46,659 bases of DNA from an uncultured Prevotella sp. (GCA_900317405.1 ONGP01000024.1:1-46659); one strand, 5' to 3'; counted from the first letter of the stretch, positions 6,706 through 14,425 are shown. Program-made: numbers and translations. Notes: generated from the sequence alone by a model not told the origin.

Positions 6706-7113
6706 TTATAGCGATACTGCAGCTAGCTCTGCACTCATTTTGTGGATAGCTGACATTATCTTTTCTTTTGTTTTTTCGCCAGCATAGGCTGCACCAATCT
6801 TGTATTGGCGCATTTTGCTCTCGTTGATACCAGCAAACTTGGCAAATTTACTGATGTTAATCCATTCAAAGTAGTTAAAGAATGACTGCAGATCGTATTT
6901 GTAGTCAATCTTGATTTCCTGAAGATTCTTAGGAAGAGCACCGTGTTCCTTTACGTATTCCTCCTGAGCTTCCTTCACAATGGCCGCCATGTCAGCTTTG
7001 GCTTCGTCAACGCTGTTTCCATACCCGCCCAAACAGAAATTTCCGATTTGAGCATCACATGCAATAGAGTAATACCCATTGTCTGTTCTTTCTACAATTG
7101 CCTCTACTTTCAT
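6706..7113 (-). CDS. HicB-like antitoxin, orphan
   Basis: A 135-residue protein with a HicB fold at residues about 1-60 (VEAIVERTDNGYYSIACD, then a conserved GGYGNSVDEAKADM helix). A C-terminal helix-turn-helix lies at about residues 80-125 (SKFAKFAGINESKMRQYK). HicB proteins bind the HicA RNase and repress their own operon. No HicA-like gene of about 60 residues is present on either side: downstream is a terminator, and upstream only operators and the thioesterase promoter. It is therefore an orphan antitoxin or a stand-alone regulator. The operator-promoter arrangement upstream supports self-repression. Confidence 0.8.
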   Translation of the reverse strand: MKVEAIVERTDNGYYSIACDAQIGNFCLGGYGNSVDEAKADMAAIVKEAQEEYVKEHGALPKNLQEIKIDYKYDLQSFFNYFEWINISKFAKFAGINESKMRQYKIGAAYAGEKTKEKIMSAIHKMSAELAAVSL

Positions 7114-7140
7114 AATATCAAAGAGCTAATTAAGCAATTG

Positions 7141-7194
7141 CAAAAGTAACGTTTTTGTTGCTAATACAAAAACGACACGGTAACAAAAACGTTA
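7141..7194 (-). promoter_or_regulatory. HicB promoter and 13-bp inverted-repeat operator
   Basis: CAAAAGTA (7141-7148) is a minus-strand TACTTTTG box. Directly behind it TAACGTTTTTGTT (7147-7159) and AACAAAAACGTTA (7182-7194) form a perfect 13-bp inverted repeat, with a further CAAAAACG half-site between them. The arms cover the -7 to -33 region, as expected for repression by the HicB helix-turn-helix. Confidence 0.65.
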
Positions 7195-7235
7195 TTCTTA
7201 GATATATTTAACAAATCTAGCTCTTTTTATAATGT

Positions 7236-7258
7236 TTCTTGGGGAATAATGAATAAAA
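7236..7258 (+). repeat. 23-bp direct repeat, right copy (outside any gene)
   Basis: Exact copy of 4727-4749. Here it is not part of a gene, yet still spells FLGNNE and stop, so it must derive from the mrr 3' end or from a related gene end. It marks the right boundary of the segment with the toxin-antitoxin pair, VanY-like gene, candidate RNA and HicB. Confidence 0.8.
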
Positions 7259-7275
7259 GTTTAAATGTTTTTTTG

Positions 7276-7283
7276 TACCTTTG
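7276..7283 (+). promoter_or_regulatory. Promoter -7 box of the thioesterase gene
   Basis: TACCTTTG lies 29 bases upstream of the ATG at 7312 and just right of the 23-bp repeat. This gene therefore carries its own promoter and is independent of the cassette. Confidence 0.65.
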
Positions 7284-7311
7284 CACCCGATAATCATAAA
7301 CATAATATGTA

Positions 7312-7686
7312 ATGATAGAAATAGGACTTAAACATACAAGCGAAATTACGGTTACAGATGCTGTTACCGCAATTAAGATAGGCTCTGGGGATATGCCAGT
7401 TCTGGCTACTCCCGCAATGATGGCGTTGATGGAAAATGCTGCAATGCTTGCTGTTGCAAGTGAGCTGCCTGAAGGTAGCACTACAGTTGGCGGTCATATA
7501 GAATCATCACACCTGAAGCCTTCGAAGATTGGCGACAATGTATCGGCTACTGCAGTAGTTACAAAAGTCGACGGAAAGAAGATTGAATTCAAGATATCCG
7601 CCTATTCGGGTAACACTCTTCTAGGTGAGGGCACACACCTGAGATTCATCGTAGACAAAGAGCGTTTCATGTCAAAGCTAGGTTAA
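7312..7686 (+). CDS. Hotdog-fold thioesterase, FlK-like
   Basis: A 124-residue hotdog protein. T33, E41 and H67 are spaced exactly as the Thr-Glu-His triad of fluoroacetyl-CoA thioesterase FlK (8 and 26 residues apart), in the contexts LATPAMMALMEN and VGGHIESSH. By family this is an acyl-CoA thioesterase, but the natural substrate in Bacteroidota is unknown; a housekeeping role in clearing short acyl-CoAs is more likely than fluoroacetate resistance. It has its own promoter, and a 49-residue ORF follows 24 bases after its stop. Confidence 0.8.
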   Translation: MIEIGLKHTSEITVTDAVTAIKIGSGDMPVLATPAMMALMENAAMLAVASELPEGSTTVGGHIESSHLKPSKIGDNVSATAVVTKVDGKKIEFKISAYSGNTLLGEGTHLRFIVDKERFMSKLG

Positions 7687-7710
7687 AGATTAAAACATAC
7701 GTATACATCA

Positions 7711-7860
7711 ATGGGATACATGGATAAATTTACCAAGTCGGAAGACTTTCGTCGAGACGAACTGATACGCATCATAGAGCACTCTGTAGAGAACCTCACA
7801 CTACAAGAGCTCGAGGCACTATACTACGACATGACCACCAAGAACTTTATCAACGACTAA
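7711..7860 (+). CDS. Small acidic protein, 49 residues
   Basis: ATG at 7711 opens a 49-codon frame (MGYMDKFTKSEDFRRDELIR and on) ending at TAA 7858-7860. It is charged and predicted helical, with a second segment NLTLQELEALYYDM, and has no signal or membrane segment. It lies 24 bases downstream of the thioesterase, so it is probably co-transcribed. Codon use looks like that of its neighbours. I do not recognise a family. Its amphipathic character suggests a small interaction or regulatory protein, but that is conjecture. Confidence 0.6.
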   Translation: MGYMDKFTKSEDFRRDELIRIIEHSVENLTLQELEALYYDMTTKNFIND

Positions 7861-7972
7861 GTACGGCCAGCATGTCATCCATGAGTTTGCCACGCTGGTC
7901 GCTCGTATCAAAACCTCCGAATCCCTTCTGTGATAGGGGGATTCCCCATACAAGTTTAGGGAAATCCTCCAT
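7850..7972 (-). CDS. Possible 40-residue small ORF or gene remnant
   Basis: The minus strand reads MEDFPKLVWGIPLSQKGF, then GGFDTSDQRGKLMDDM, ending LAVLSR and TGA. The composition looks protein-like, and its 3' end overlaps the convergent 49-residue ORF by 11 bases. No good TAnnTTTG promoter is seen upstream on that strand. It may be a real micro-gene, the end of a decayed gene, or chance. The DNA also carries inverted repeats (ATCCCTTCTGT at 7921 against ACAGAATAGGGAT at 7972, and GGGGGATTCCCC at 7936), which could be the real signal here. Confidence 0.3.
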   Translation of the reverse strand: MEDFPKLVWGIPLSQKGFGGFDTSDQRGKLMDDMLAVLSR

Positions 7973-7990
7973 ACAGAATAGGGATAATCA

Positions 7991-8022
7991 TTTGAATATC
8001 CCACATAATCGTCATATCTTTG
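7991..8022 (+). promoter_or_regulatory. Full consensus promoter of the His-rich secreted protein
   Basis: TTTG (7991-7994), 20 bases, TATCTTTG (8015-8022). This places the true start of the following gene at the ATG at 8086, with a leader of about 55 bases. Confidence 0.75.
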
Positions 8023-8085
8023 CACTGTGAAAAGGTTACAAGACCATCACATAACTTGATGTTTAACAATTTAAAGATTACGATT

Positions 8086-8469
8086 ATGAAGAAGACGATA
8101 GCAGCCATGATGATGATGGCAATGACAGCAGCAATGCCAGCAATGGCAGGTAATAACCACTTTGGTAAGAACGACAAGAAGTCGACTGTAGTTAATCACG
8201 ACAAGAAGGCCGGCCACTACGACAAGAGTATAGCACACTACGATAAGCGTACTGCTACACACTTCGACACCCACCGCGCCGCTCGTCCCGACATGAGGAC
8301 CTACATAATCCATCTTAGTCGTTATGATTCTCCACGTGCAGCGATTGCAAGAGCAGAGCGCATAAACGGTGTTAAGGAAGCCAAGTACAATCCTCGTACT
8401 CGCGTACTTACCATCCTGTACGATGCACACCGCACTTCAATACATCACATCAAGCACACAATGGCATAG
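8086..8469 (+). CDS. Secreted His/Lys-rich protein with HMA-like domain
   Basis: A 127-residue protein with a signal peptide (MKKTIAAMMMMAMTAAMPAMA, cut after residue 21). The start at 8086 follows from the promoter at 8015-8022. Residues 22-67 are rich in His, Asp and Lys and contain degenerate HYDK/HFDT units, suggesting metal binding. Residues about 70-127 read as beta-alpha-beta-beta-alpha (RTYIIHLSRYDSPRAAIARA, then GVKEAKYNPRTRVLTILYD), like a heavy-metal-associated domain but without its CxxC motif. It is probably periplasmic. A metal-buffering role is inference. A strong terminator follows, so it is monocistronic. Confidence 0.65.
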   Translation: MKKTIAAMMMMAMTAAMPAMAGNNHFGKNDKKSTVVNHDKKAGHYDKSIAHYDKRTATHFDTHRAARPDMRTYIIHLSRYDSPRAAIARAERINGVKEAKYNPRTRVLTILYDAHRTSIHHIKHTMA

Positions 8470-8490
8470 CCATACTATATAAATTCAAAC

Positions 8491-8524
8491 GATGACCAGG
8501 GGAATACGTTCCTCTGGTCATTTC
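8491..8524 (+). terminator. Intrinsic terminator
   Basis: ATGACCAGGGGAA and TTCCTCTGGTCAT form a 13-bp stem with one G-U pair and a TACG tetraloop, followed by TTTC. It ends the His-rich protein transcript. Confidence 0.8.
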
Positions 8525-8558
8525 ACGTTTTGCCATATACTATTCTATAAAATATTAA

Positions 8559-8566
8559 TAAATTTG
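8559..8566 (+). promoter_or_regulatory. Promoter -7 box of the UPF0145 gene
   Basis: TAAATTTG is a TAnnTTTG box. The roughly 85-base leader contains a perfect hairpin, TAAAAGTT (8624-8631) with AACTTTTA (8636-8643), ending 12 bases before the ATG, which could influence initiation. Confidence 0.5.
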
Positions 8567-8655
8567 GGTACAAAAGTAGAAAAAAATATAAAGTGATGCA
8601 ACTTTTTGAGTACTTTTTACGTCTAAAAGTTAGTAAACTTTTAAAATTTTACATT

Positions 8656-8973
8656 ATGATACTATCAACAACTCCAACAATTGAGGGCCACACCATCCGC
8701 GAATATAAGGGTGTGGTAACAGGTGAAACAATCATCGGTGCTAACTTTGTGAAAGATTTCTTTGCAGGCATCCGCGACATCGTGGGCGGACGTTCTGCCA
8801 GTTACGAGAAGGTGCTTCGCGAGGCAAAAGATTCAGCTTTGCAGGAAATGATGGAACGTGCAAACATGATGGGGGCTAACGCCATCGTAGGTATCGATCT
8901 GGACTACGAGACCATCGGCGCCAACGGTTCAATGCTAATGGTGGCCGTCAGCGGCACTGCAGTAGTAATTTAA
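8656..8973 (+). CDS. UPF0145 (YbjQ-family) protein
   Basis: A 105-residue protein of the YbjQ/UPF0145 family (DUF74), recognised by the N-terminal [22 protein letters not shown], the central helix with [18 protein letters not shown], and the end [20 protein letters not shown]. Family members form oligomeric beta-rich rings; the molecular function is unknown. I place the start at 8656 ([11 protein letters not shown]) because the longer frame adds 21 residues foreign to the family and covers a leader hairpin. The gene has its own promoter and meets the GNAT gene tail to tail with a 4-base gap. Confidence 0.85.
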   Translation: MILSTTPTIEGHTIREYKGVVTGETIIGANFVKDFFAGIRDIVGGRSASYEKVLREAKDSALQEMMERANMMGANAIVGIDLDYETIGANGSMLMVAVSGTAVVI

Positions 8974-8977
8974 ATAA

Positions 8978-9439
8978 TTATAAGTGAATCTCCATTGTGG
9001 TTTTCTGGACTTTCATCCCCATGTTTCTGTAGAAGTTTAATGCTGGGTCGTTACCGTCCCATACATTCAGAGTGATGTTGTTGCAGCCTATAGACTGGGC
9101 ATAATCGTGTACAAACTCGTATAAAGCCTTCCCGACATGTTTTCCACGAGCCTTCTCGTCTACGCAGATGTCATCTATATACAGTGTTTTAATATCCTGT
9201 AGCAACTTGTCATCCTTTACTTCTGTAATTATGCAGAAAGCATGACCTAACACCGTCCCGTCATCAAACACGAATACGGGTTTACTGTCATCGCTGAGCA
9301 GAACTTCCAGTTCTCGTTCATCATATTTGGTCGTATTCGGTTTAAACAAGTCTGGGCGTAACACATGATGCACCATATCGACCTGATGCAACAACTCAAT
9401 GATACGCTTAATATCGTTTTTATTAGCTCTTCTTACCAT
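8978..9439 (-). CDS. GNAT-family N-acetyltransferase
   Basis: A 153-residue single-domain GNAT. The acetyl-CoA pyrophosphate loop is DEKARGKHVGKALYEFV (the R/Q-x-x-G-x-G/A pattern) after the strand LYIDDICVD. It is followed by the typical LNVWDGNDPALNFYRNMGM strand and helix. The acceptor substrate (small molecule or protein N-terminus) cannot be read from sequence. It is monocistronic, with a consensus minus-strand promoter at 9466-9473. Confidence 0.85.
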   Translation of the reverse strand: MVRRANKNDIKRIIELLHQVDMVHHVLRPDLFKPNTTKYDERELEVLLSDDSKPVFVFDDGTVLGHAFCIITEVKDDKLLQDIKTLYIDDICVDEKARGKHVGKALYEFVHDYAQSIGCNNITLNVWDGNDPALNFYRNMGMKVQKTTMEIHL

Positions 9440-9465
9440 ATTGGATATTATTGATTAATCTAGTG

Positions 9466-9473
9466 CAAAGATA
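9466..9473 (-). promoter_or_regulatory. Promoter -7 box of the GNAT gene
   Basis: CAAAGATA on plus reads TATCTTTG on minus, about 27 bases before the ATG. Confidence 0.65.
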
Positions 9474-9535
9474 CAACATTATTCTGAAACGAGCAAAAAT
9501 TAGGGGTAAATCTGCGTGATTTGCGATAATTTTTG

Positions 9536-9543
9536 TACCTTTG
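9536..9543 (+). promoter_or_regulatory. Promoter -7 box giving a near-leaderless mRNA
   Basis: TACCTTTG ends only 4 bases before the ATG at 9548, so transcription should begin at or within a few bases of the start codon. The box also settles the start: the longer frame beginning at 9533 would run through the promoter. Confidence 0.65.
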
Positions 9544-9547
9544 CACC

Positions 9548-11101
9548 ATGATTAATGAATATCAGATAAGAGTAAAGCCTGAAGTGGCGGCACAGGAGGA
9601 TAGACTGAAAGCCTATCTTAGCGATGAGTATGGTATCAGCGCCAATGAGATATGTGGTGTGAGGATACTGAAGCGAAGCATTGACGCCCGACAGCGACAG
9701 ATATACGTAAACCTTAAGGTTCGTGCATATGTGAACGAGCAGCCTAAGGATGATGAATACCAGCACACTGAGTATCCTAACGTAGAGGGCAAACCACAGG
9801 TGATAGTGGTAGGCGCCGGACCTGGCGGACTGTTTGCCGCACTGCGACTGATAGAACTGGGACTGCGCCCGATAGTGCTGGAGCGCGGTAAGAACGTGCA
9901 CGACCGAAAGAAAGACCTGGCCAACATAAGCCGTACGCAGCAGGTGGACGCAGAGAGCAACTACTGTTTTGGCGAGGGTGGTGCCGGTGCATATAGCGAT
10001 GGAAAGCTGTACACCCGATCGAAGAAACGTGGTAATACCGACAAGATACTGAACGTGTTCTGTCAGCACGGTGCATCGACAGCTATCCTGGCCGATGCGC
10101 ATCCGCATATAGGTACCGACCGACTGCCAAAGGTAATCGAGGCTATGCGTAACACCATACTGAAATGTGGTGGCGAAGTGCACTTCGAGACCAAGATGAC
10201 GCAGCTCATACTTAACGGTAATACCATCGTGGGATGTATAGCCGATAAGGAGTACAGAGGCCCGGTAATTTTGGCTACAGGTCACTCAGCCAGAGACGTT
10301 TACAGATATTTGGCTGAAGCAAAGATTGAAATAGAATCTAAGGGTATAGCTGTGGGTGTTCGCCTGGAGCATCCATCGCAACTGATAGACCAGATACAGT
10401 ATCACAGCAAGCAGGGTAGAGGGCGCTGGTTGCCAGCGGCTGAGTACTCGATGGTGACACAGGTTGACGGTCGTGGTGTGTACTCATTCTGTATGTGTCC
10501 TGGTGGATTTGTGATACCTGCCGCCACGGATAAAGAGCAGATAGTGGTGAACGGTATGAGTCCGGCCAACCGCGGTACTGCGTGGAGTAACAGTGGTATG
10601 GTGGTTGAAGTGCGTCCGGAGGACATCGAGGGCGACGACTGCCTGGCGATGATGCGATTCCAGGAGCAACTGGAAAAGATGTGTTGGCAGCAGGGCAATA
10701 TGAAGCAGACTGCACCGGCACAGCGCATGGTAGACTTTGTGAATGGTAAGTTGAGTTACGATCTGCCTAAGTCGTCGTATGCACCAGGACTGATAAGCAG
10801 TCCGCTGCACTTCTGGATGCCAAAGATGATAAGCAAGCGATTGCAACAGGGTTTCAAGGCGTTTGGTAAGAGTGCTCACGGATTCTTGACCAACGAGGCT
10901 GTGATGATAGCGGTAGAGACGCGTACATCGTCGCCGGTACGTATCGTGCGTGATCGCGAGACGCTGATGCACGTAACTGTGCAGGGGCTTTTCCCCTGCG
11001 GCGAGGGTGCTGGATATGCCGGCGGAATAGTTTCGGCCGGAGTGGATGGCGAACGTTGCGCCGAAGCAGCTGCTCAATATATTGAGCAATGTAAAAACTG
11101 A
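9548..11101 (+). CDS. FAD-dependent dehydrogenase (COG2509 family)
   Basis: A 517-residue flavoprotein. Residues 1-70 form the small N-terminal domain typical of this family (INEYQIRVKPEVAAQEDRL). The dinucleotide-binding motif is VIVVGAGPGGL with G89, G91 and G94, and acidic E112 for the ribose. The middle (GEGGAGAYSDGKLYTRSKKR) and the C-terminal FPCGEGAGYAGGIVSAGVDG are family hallmarks of the FAD site. The reaction and substrate are not established; members are annotated as NAD(FAD)-utilising dehydrogenases. It is cytoplasmic. A separate promoter follows for the next gene. Confidence 0.85.
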   Translation: MINEYQIRVKPEVAAQEDRLKAYLSDEYGISANEICGVRILKRSIDARQRQIYVNLKVRAYVNEQPKDDEYQHTEYPNVEGKPQVIVVGAGPGGLFAALRLIELGLRPIVLERGKNVHDRKKDLANISRTQQVDAESNYCFGEGGAGAYSDGKLYTRSKKRGNTDKILNVFCQHGASTAILADAHPHIGTDRLPKVIEAMRNTILKCGGEVHFETKMTQLILNGNTIVGCIADKEYRGPVILATGHSARDVYRYLAEAKIEIESKGIAVGVRLEHPSQLIDQIQYHSKQGRGRWLPAAEYSMVTQVDGRGVYSFCMCPGGFVIPAATDKEQIVVNGMSPANRGTAWSNSGMVVEVRPEDIEGDDCLAMMRFQEQLEKMCWQQGNMKQTAPAQRMVDFVNGKLSYDLPKSSYAPGLISSPLHFWMPKMISKRLQQGFKAFGKSAHGFLTNEAVMIAVETRTSSPVRIVRDRETLMHVTVQGLFPCGEGAGYAGGIVSAGVDGERCAEAAAQYIEQCKN

Positions 11102-11136
11102 AGAATGTAAAAATTGAAAAAATTATAGGTAAAAGG

Positions 11137-11168
11137 TTTGGAGTTTCCAAATCTTTTTTTTATATTTG
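11137..11168 (+). promoter_or_regulatory. Full consensus promoter of the cytidylate-kinase-like gene
   Basis: TTTG (11137-11140), 20 bases, TATATTTG (11161-11168), about 38 bases before the ATG at 11207. Confidence 0.7.
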
Positions 11169-11206
11169 CACCATAAAACAATCTATTAACTAAAAAAAGG
11201 AACGAT

Positions 11207-11827
11207 ATGAATAGGGAGGAACAATTTGTAATTACGATCAGTCGCCAGTTTGGAACTGGAGGACATGAGATCGGTGCCGAAATCGCCAGGCGACTCGGAG
11301 TGAAACTGCTGGACAAGCAAATACTGAACGAAGTAGCAAAACGCGCTCCACGTATGGAAGAAGCAATGGAGAAGATTGAAGCCCGCAACCCACTGTGGCG
11401 CGACGACTTCACCAACTTCTACCGCAACTACATGGCTAAAGCCGAATATGACGGCGCTGAACAAGACCAGACATCGCACGAACTGTTTGATGCCCAGTGT
11501 CAGATTATCCGACAGATTGCCGCAAAGGAGAGTTGCGTGATAGTGGGACGATGCGGATTCTACATCTTTAAGGATCATCCTAACGCACTGAAAATCTTCA
11601 TTCACAGCACCGAAGAGTGCCGCAAACGCCGCATAGCCGAGAAATACGGTCTGGACCTGCGCGACGCTGCTGCCATGGTGGTAGATAATGACTACAGTCG
11701 TGAGCTCTACACCAAGACATTTACCGGATGCGAATGGACCGATGCACGCAACTATGACATCAGTCTGGACGTGCGAAAATTCGGCTTAAATGGCGCTGTA
11801 GACTTTTTAATGAAGACTATTGAGTAG
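11207..11827 (+). CDS. Cytidylate kinase-like protein (AAA_26/Cytidylate_kin2)
   Basis: A 206-residue P-loop protein. The N-terminus VITISRQFGTGGHEIGAEIA carries the nucleotide-binding loop in the variant form of the cytidylate-kinase-like family. LLDKQILNEVAKRA follows the P-loop, and CVIVGRCGFYIFKD and VFIHST-like strands come later, with a lid region rich in basic residues (ECRKRRIAEKYG). It is distinct from canonical Cmk, and its nucleotide substrate is not proven. It has its own promoter, and pheT follows from a separate promoter 94 bases on. Confidence 0.8.
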   Translation: MNREEQFVITISRQFGTGGHEIGAEIARRLGVKLLDKQILNEVAKRAPRMEEAMEKIEARNPLWRDDFTNFYRNYMAKAEYDGAEQDQTSHELFDAQCQIIRQIAAKESCVIVGRCGFYIFKDHPNALKIFIHSTEECRKRRIAEKYGLDLRDAAAMVVDNDYSRELYTKTFTGCEWTDARNYDISLDVRKFGLNGAVDFLMKTIE

Positions 11828-11842
11828 ATTTTGCGGGAAAAA

Positions 11843-11874
11843 TTTGTGTATATACCAATTTTTTGCTACCTTTG
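11843..11874 (+). promoter_or_regulatory. Full consensus promoter of pheT
   Basis: TTTG (11843-11846), 20 bases, TACCTTTG (11867-11874). The leader is about 40 bases, with no hairpin or T-box-like element seen. Confidence 0.7.
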
Positions 11875-11920
11875 CACCCTGAAATTTCAAAGATAGTAAT
11901 TACTAAAGGATTGGTATAAA

Positions 11921-14383
11921 ATGAATATTTCCTACAAATGGTTGAAGGAATACGTGGATTTCGACCTGACTGCACAGCAGGTATGTGATGCACTCACATC
12001 TACAGGTCTGGAAGTCGACGCATTAGAAGAAGTACAGAGTATTAAAGGCGGTCTGAAGGGCCTGTACGTAGGTAAGGTGCTTACCTGCGAGGCTCATCCT
12101 AATAGCGACCACCTGCACGTAACAACAGTTGACCTGGGTAAGGGCGAGCCATCACAGATTGTGTGCGGTGCGCCTAACGTAGCCGCTGGTCAGAAGGTGA
12201 TCGTGGCCGATCTGGGCTGCGTGCTCTACGATGGCGATCAGGAGTTTGTGATAAAGAAGAGCAAGCTGCGCGGCGTAGAGAGCAACGGTATGATCTGTGC
12301 CGAGGACGAGATTGGTATCGGTAATGATCACGCCGGAATCATCGTGCTGCCCGAGGACGCTGTAGTGGGTACACCTGCTGCAGAGTACTACCACCTGGAG
12401 AGCGACTGGCTGATTGAGATTGACATAACTGCCAACCGCGCCGACGGACTGAGCCACTGGGGTGTGGCACGCGATCTGTATGCATGGCTGAAGAGCAATG
12501 GCTACGAGACCAAGATGCATCGCCCTGACTGCTCGAAGTTTAAGGTTGACAATCACGACCTGCCTATCGAGGTGAAGATAGAGAACACCGAGGCCTGCAA
12601 GCGCTATGCATGCGTGAGCGTGAAGGACTGTGAGGTGAAGGAGAGTCCAGACTGGCTGAAGAACAAGCTGAACACCATCGGACTGCGCCCAATCAACAAT
12701 ATCGTAGACATTACTAATTATATTATGATGGCCTACGGACAGCCTCTGCACACATTCGACGCCGACATGGTGAAGGGTCATAAGATAGTAGTAAAGACTA
12801 TGCCCGACGGCACTCCATTCCAGACTCTGGATGGCGAGGAGCACAAGTTGAGCGACCGCGACCTGGCTATCTGCAACGCCGAGGATCCAATGTGTATCGC
12901 TGGTGTGTTCGGTGGTAAGGGTAGCGGCACATACGAGACCACTAAGAACGTGGTGCTGGAGAGTGCATACTTCCACCCAACATGGATACGTAAGAGCGCA
13001 CGCCGCCACGGACTGAGCACCGATGCCAGCTTCCGCTTTGAGCGTGGTGTAGATCCAAACGGAACAATCTACGCACTGCAGCAGGCTGCCATCATGTGTC
13101 AGGAGCTGGCCGGTGGTAAGGTTAGCATGGAGATAGTAGACGTTTACCCAGAGCCAATGAAGAACGCTGTGGTAGAGCTGAGCTACAAGTACGTGCACGA
13201 CCTGGTAGGCAAGACTATCCCCGAGGATAAAATCAAGGCTATCTGCGAGAGTCTGGAGATGAAGGTGCTGGGCGAGACTGCCGAGGGACTGACACTCGAG
13301 ATCCCTGCATATCGCGTAGATGTGACCCGTCCTTGCGACGTGGTAGAGGATATCCTGCGCATATACGGATATAATAATGTAGAGATTCCTACACAGCTGA
13401 AGGGTAGCCTGGTAATCAAGGGTGACGAGGACCAGAAGCACAAGCTGGCTAATGTGGTAAGCGAGCAGCTGGTGGGCGAGGGATTCAACGAGATACTGAA
13501 CAACTCGCTGACCAAGGGTGCATACTACGAGGGTCACAACGCTATGCCTGCAGAGAACTGTGTGAAGATAATGAACCCACTGAGCACCGACCTGAACGTG
13601 ATGCGTCAGAGCCTGCTGTTTGGTGGTCTGGAGAGCATACAGCATAACGTGAACCGTAAGCGCGGCAACCTGCGTTTCTTCGAGTTTGGTAATGTATACA
13701 CATTCGACCCAGCTAAGAAGAACGATGACGACCCAATGCTGGCCTACAAGGAGCAGTATCATGCTGCACTCTGGGTAACAGGTAAGCGCGTAGAGGGCTC
13801 ATGGGCACACGCCAACGAGGAGAGCAGTTTCTACGAGTTGAGCGCATACGTTGAGAACATTCTGCGTCGTATCGGTGTTAAGCCTGGTATGATAGTTCGT
13901 AAGAAGACCGAGAACGATATCTTCTCATCAGGTCTGACAATAGAGAACCGTGGTGGCAAGCAGCTCATCGAGATGGGTATCATCACCAAGAAGTTGCTGA
14001 AGCAGTTTGGTCTGGATGCACCTGTATACTATGCTGAGCTGAACTGGAGCGCACTGATGAAGGTAATAAAGAAGAACGAGGTGCTGTATACAGAGGTGCC
14101 CAAGTTCCCTGCCGTAAGTCGTGACCTGGCTCTGCTGGTTGACAACAGTGTAGAGTTTGCTCAGATAGAGCAGATAGCTCGTCAGACAGAGAAGAAACTG
14201 CTGAAGAAAGTGGAGCTGTTCGACGTATACGAGGGCGACAAGCTGCCTGCAGGCAAGAAGAGTTACGCTGTGAACTTCATACTGCAGGATGAAGAGAAAA
14301 CCATGGGCGACAAGCAGATTGAGGCAATCATGAACAAGCTCATCGCTCAGATTAAGAAGCAGCTTGGTGCCGAGCTTCGATAA
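11921..14383 (+). CDS. pheT: Phenylalanyl-tRNA synthetase beta subunit
   Basis: An 820-residue protein, the usual length. The N-terminal tRNA-binding OB fold is at about residues 40-150 (VGKVLTCEAHPNSDHLHVT, IVCGAPNV). The B3/B4 editing domain is in the middle (about 210-400), then the B5 domain and the catalytic-like core. The C-terminal FDX-ACB anticodon-binding domain begins near PKFPAVSRDLALLVD. With the alpha subunit (pheS, not in the window) it forms the alpha2-beta2 enzyme that charges tRNA-Phe and edits Tyr-tRNA-Phe. It has its own promoter. The broken yebC gene follows after 42 bases and is likely co-transcribed. Confidence 0.95.
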   Translation: MNISYKWLKEYVDFDLTAQQVCDALTSTGLEVDALEEVQSIKGGLKGLYVGKVLTCEAHPNSDHLHVTTVDLGKGEPSQIVCGAPNVAAGQKVIVADLGCVLYDGDQEFVIKKSKLRGVESNGMICAEDEIGIGNDHAGIIVLPEDAVVGTPAAEYYHLESDWLIEIDITANRADGLSHWGVARDLYAWLKSNGYETKMHRPDCSKFKVDNHDLPIEVKIENTEACKRYACVSVKDCEVKESPDWLKNKLNTIGLRPINNIVDITNYIMMAYGQPLHTFDADMVKGHKIVVKTMPDGTPFQTLDGEEHKLSDRDLAICNAEDPMCIAGVFGGKGSGTYETTKNVVLESAYFHPTWIRKSARRHGLSTDASFRFERGVDPNGTIYALQQAAIMCQELAGGKVSMEIVDVYPEPMKNAVVELSYKYVHDLVGKTIPEDKIKAICESLEMKVLGETAEGLTLEIPAYRVDVTRPCDVVEDILRIYGYNNVEIPTQLKGSLVIKGDEDQKHKLANVVSEQLVGEGFNEILNNSLTKGAYYEGHNAMPAENCVKIMNPLSTDLNVMRQSLLFGGLESIQHNVNRKRGNLRFFEFGNVYTFDPAKKNDDDPMLAYKEQYHAALWVTGKRVEGSWAHANEESSFYELSAYVENILRRIGVKPGMIVRKKTENDIFSSGLTIENRGGKQLIEMGIITKKLLKQFGLDAPVYYAELNWSALMKVIKKNEVLYTEVPKFPAVSRDLALLVDNSVEFAQIEQIARQTEKKLLKKVELFDVYEGDKLPAGKKSYAVNFILQDEEKTMGDKQIEAIMNKLIAQIKKQLGAELR

Positions 14384-14425
14384 TCTCTAAATTATAAATT
14401 GTAAATTCTAAATTTAAATAAGTAT

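Noticed and set aside
9500-10285. Long minus-strand frame opposite the FAD dehydrogenase
   Set aside because: Cys/His/Leu-rich shadow of a well-supported gene with no family resemblance.
12152-13762. 536-codon minus-strand frame opposite pheT
   Set aside because: Shadow frame created by the biased codon use of pheT; composition is unlike a real protein.
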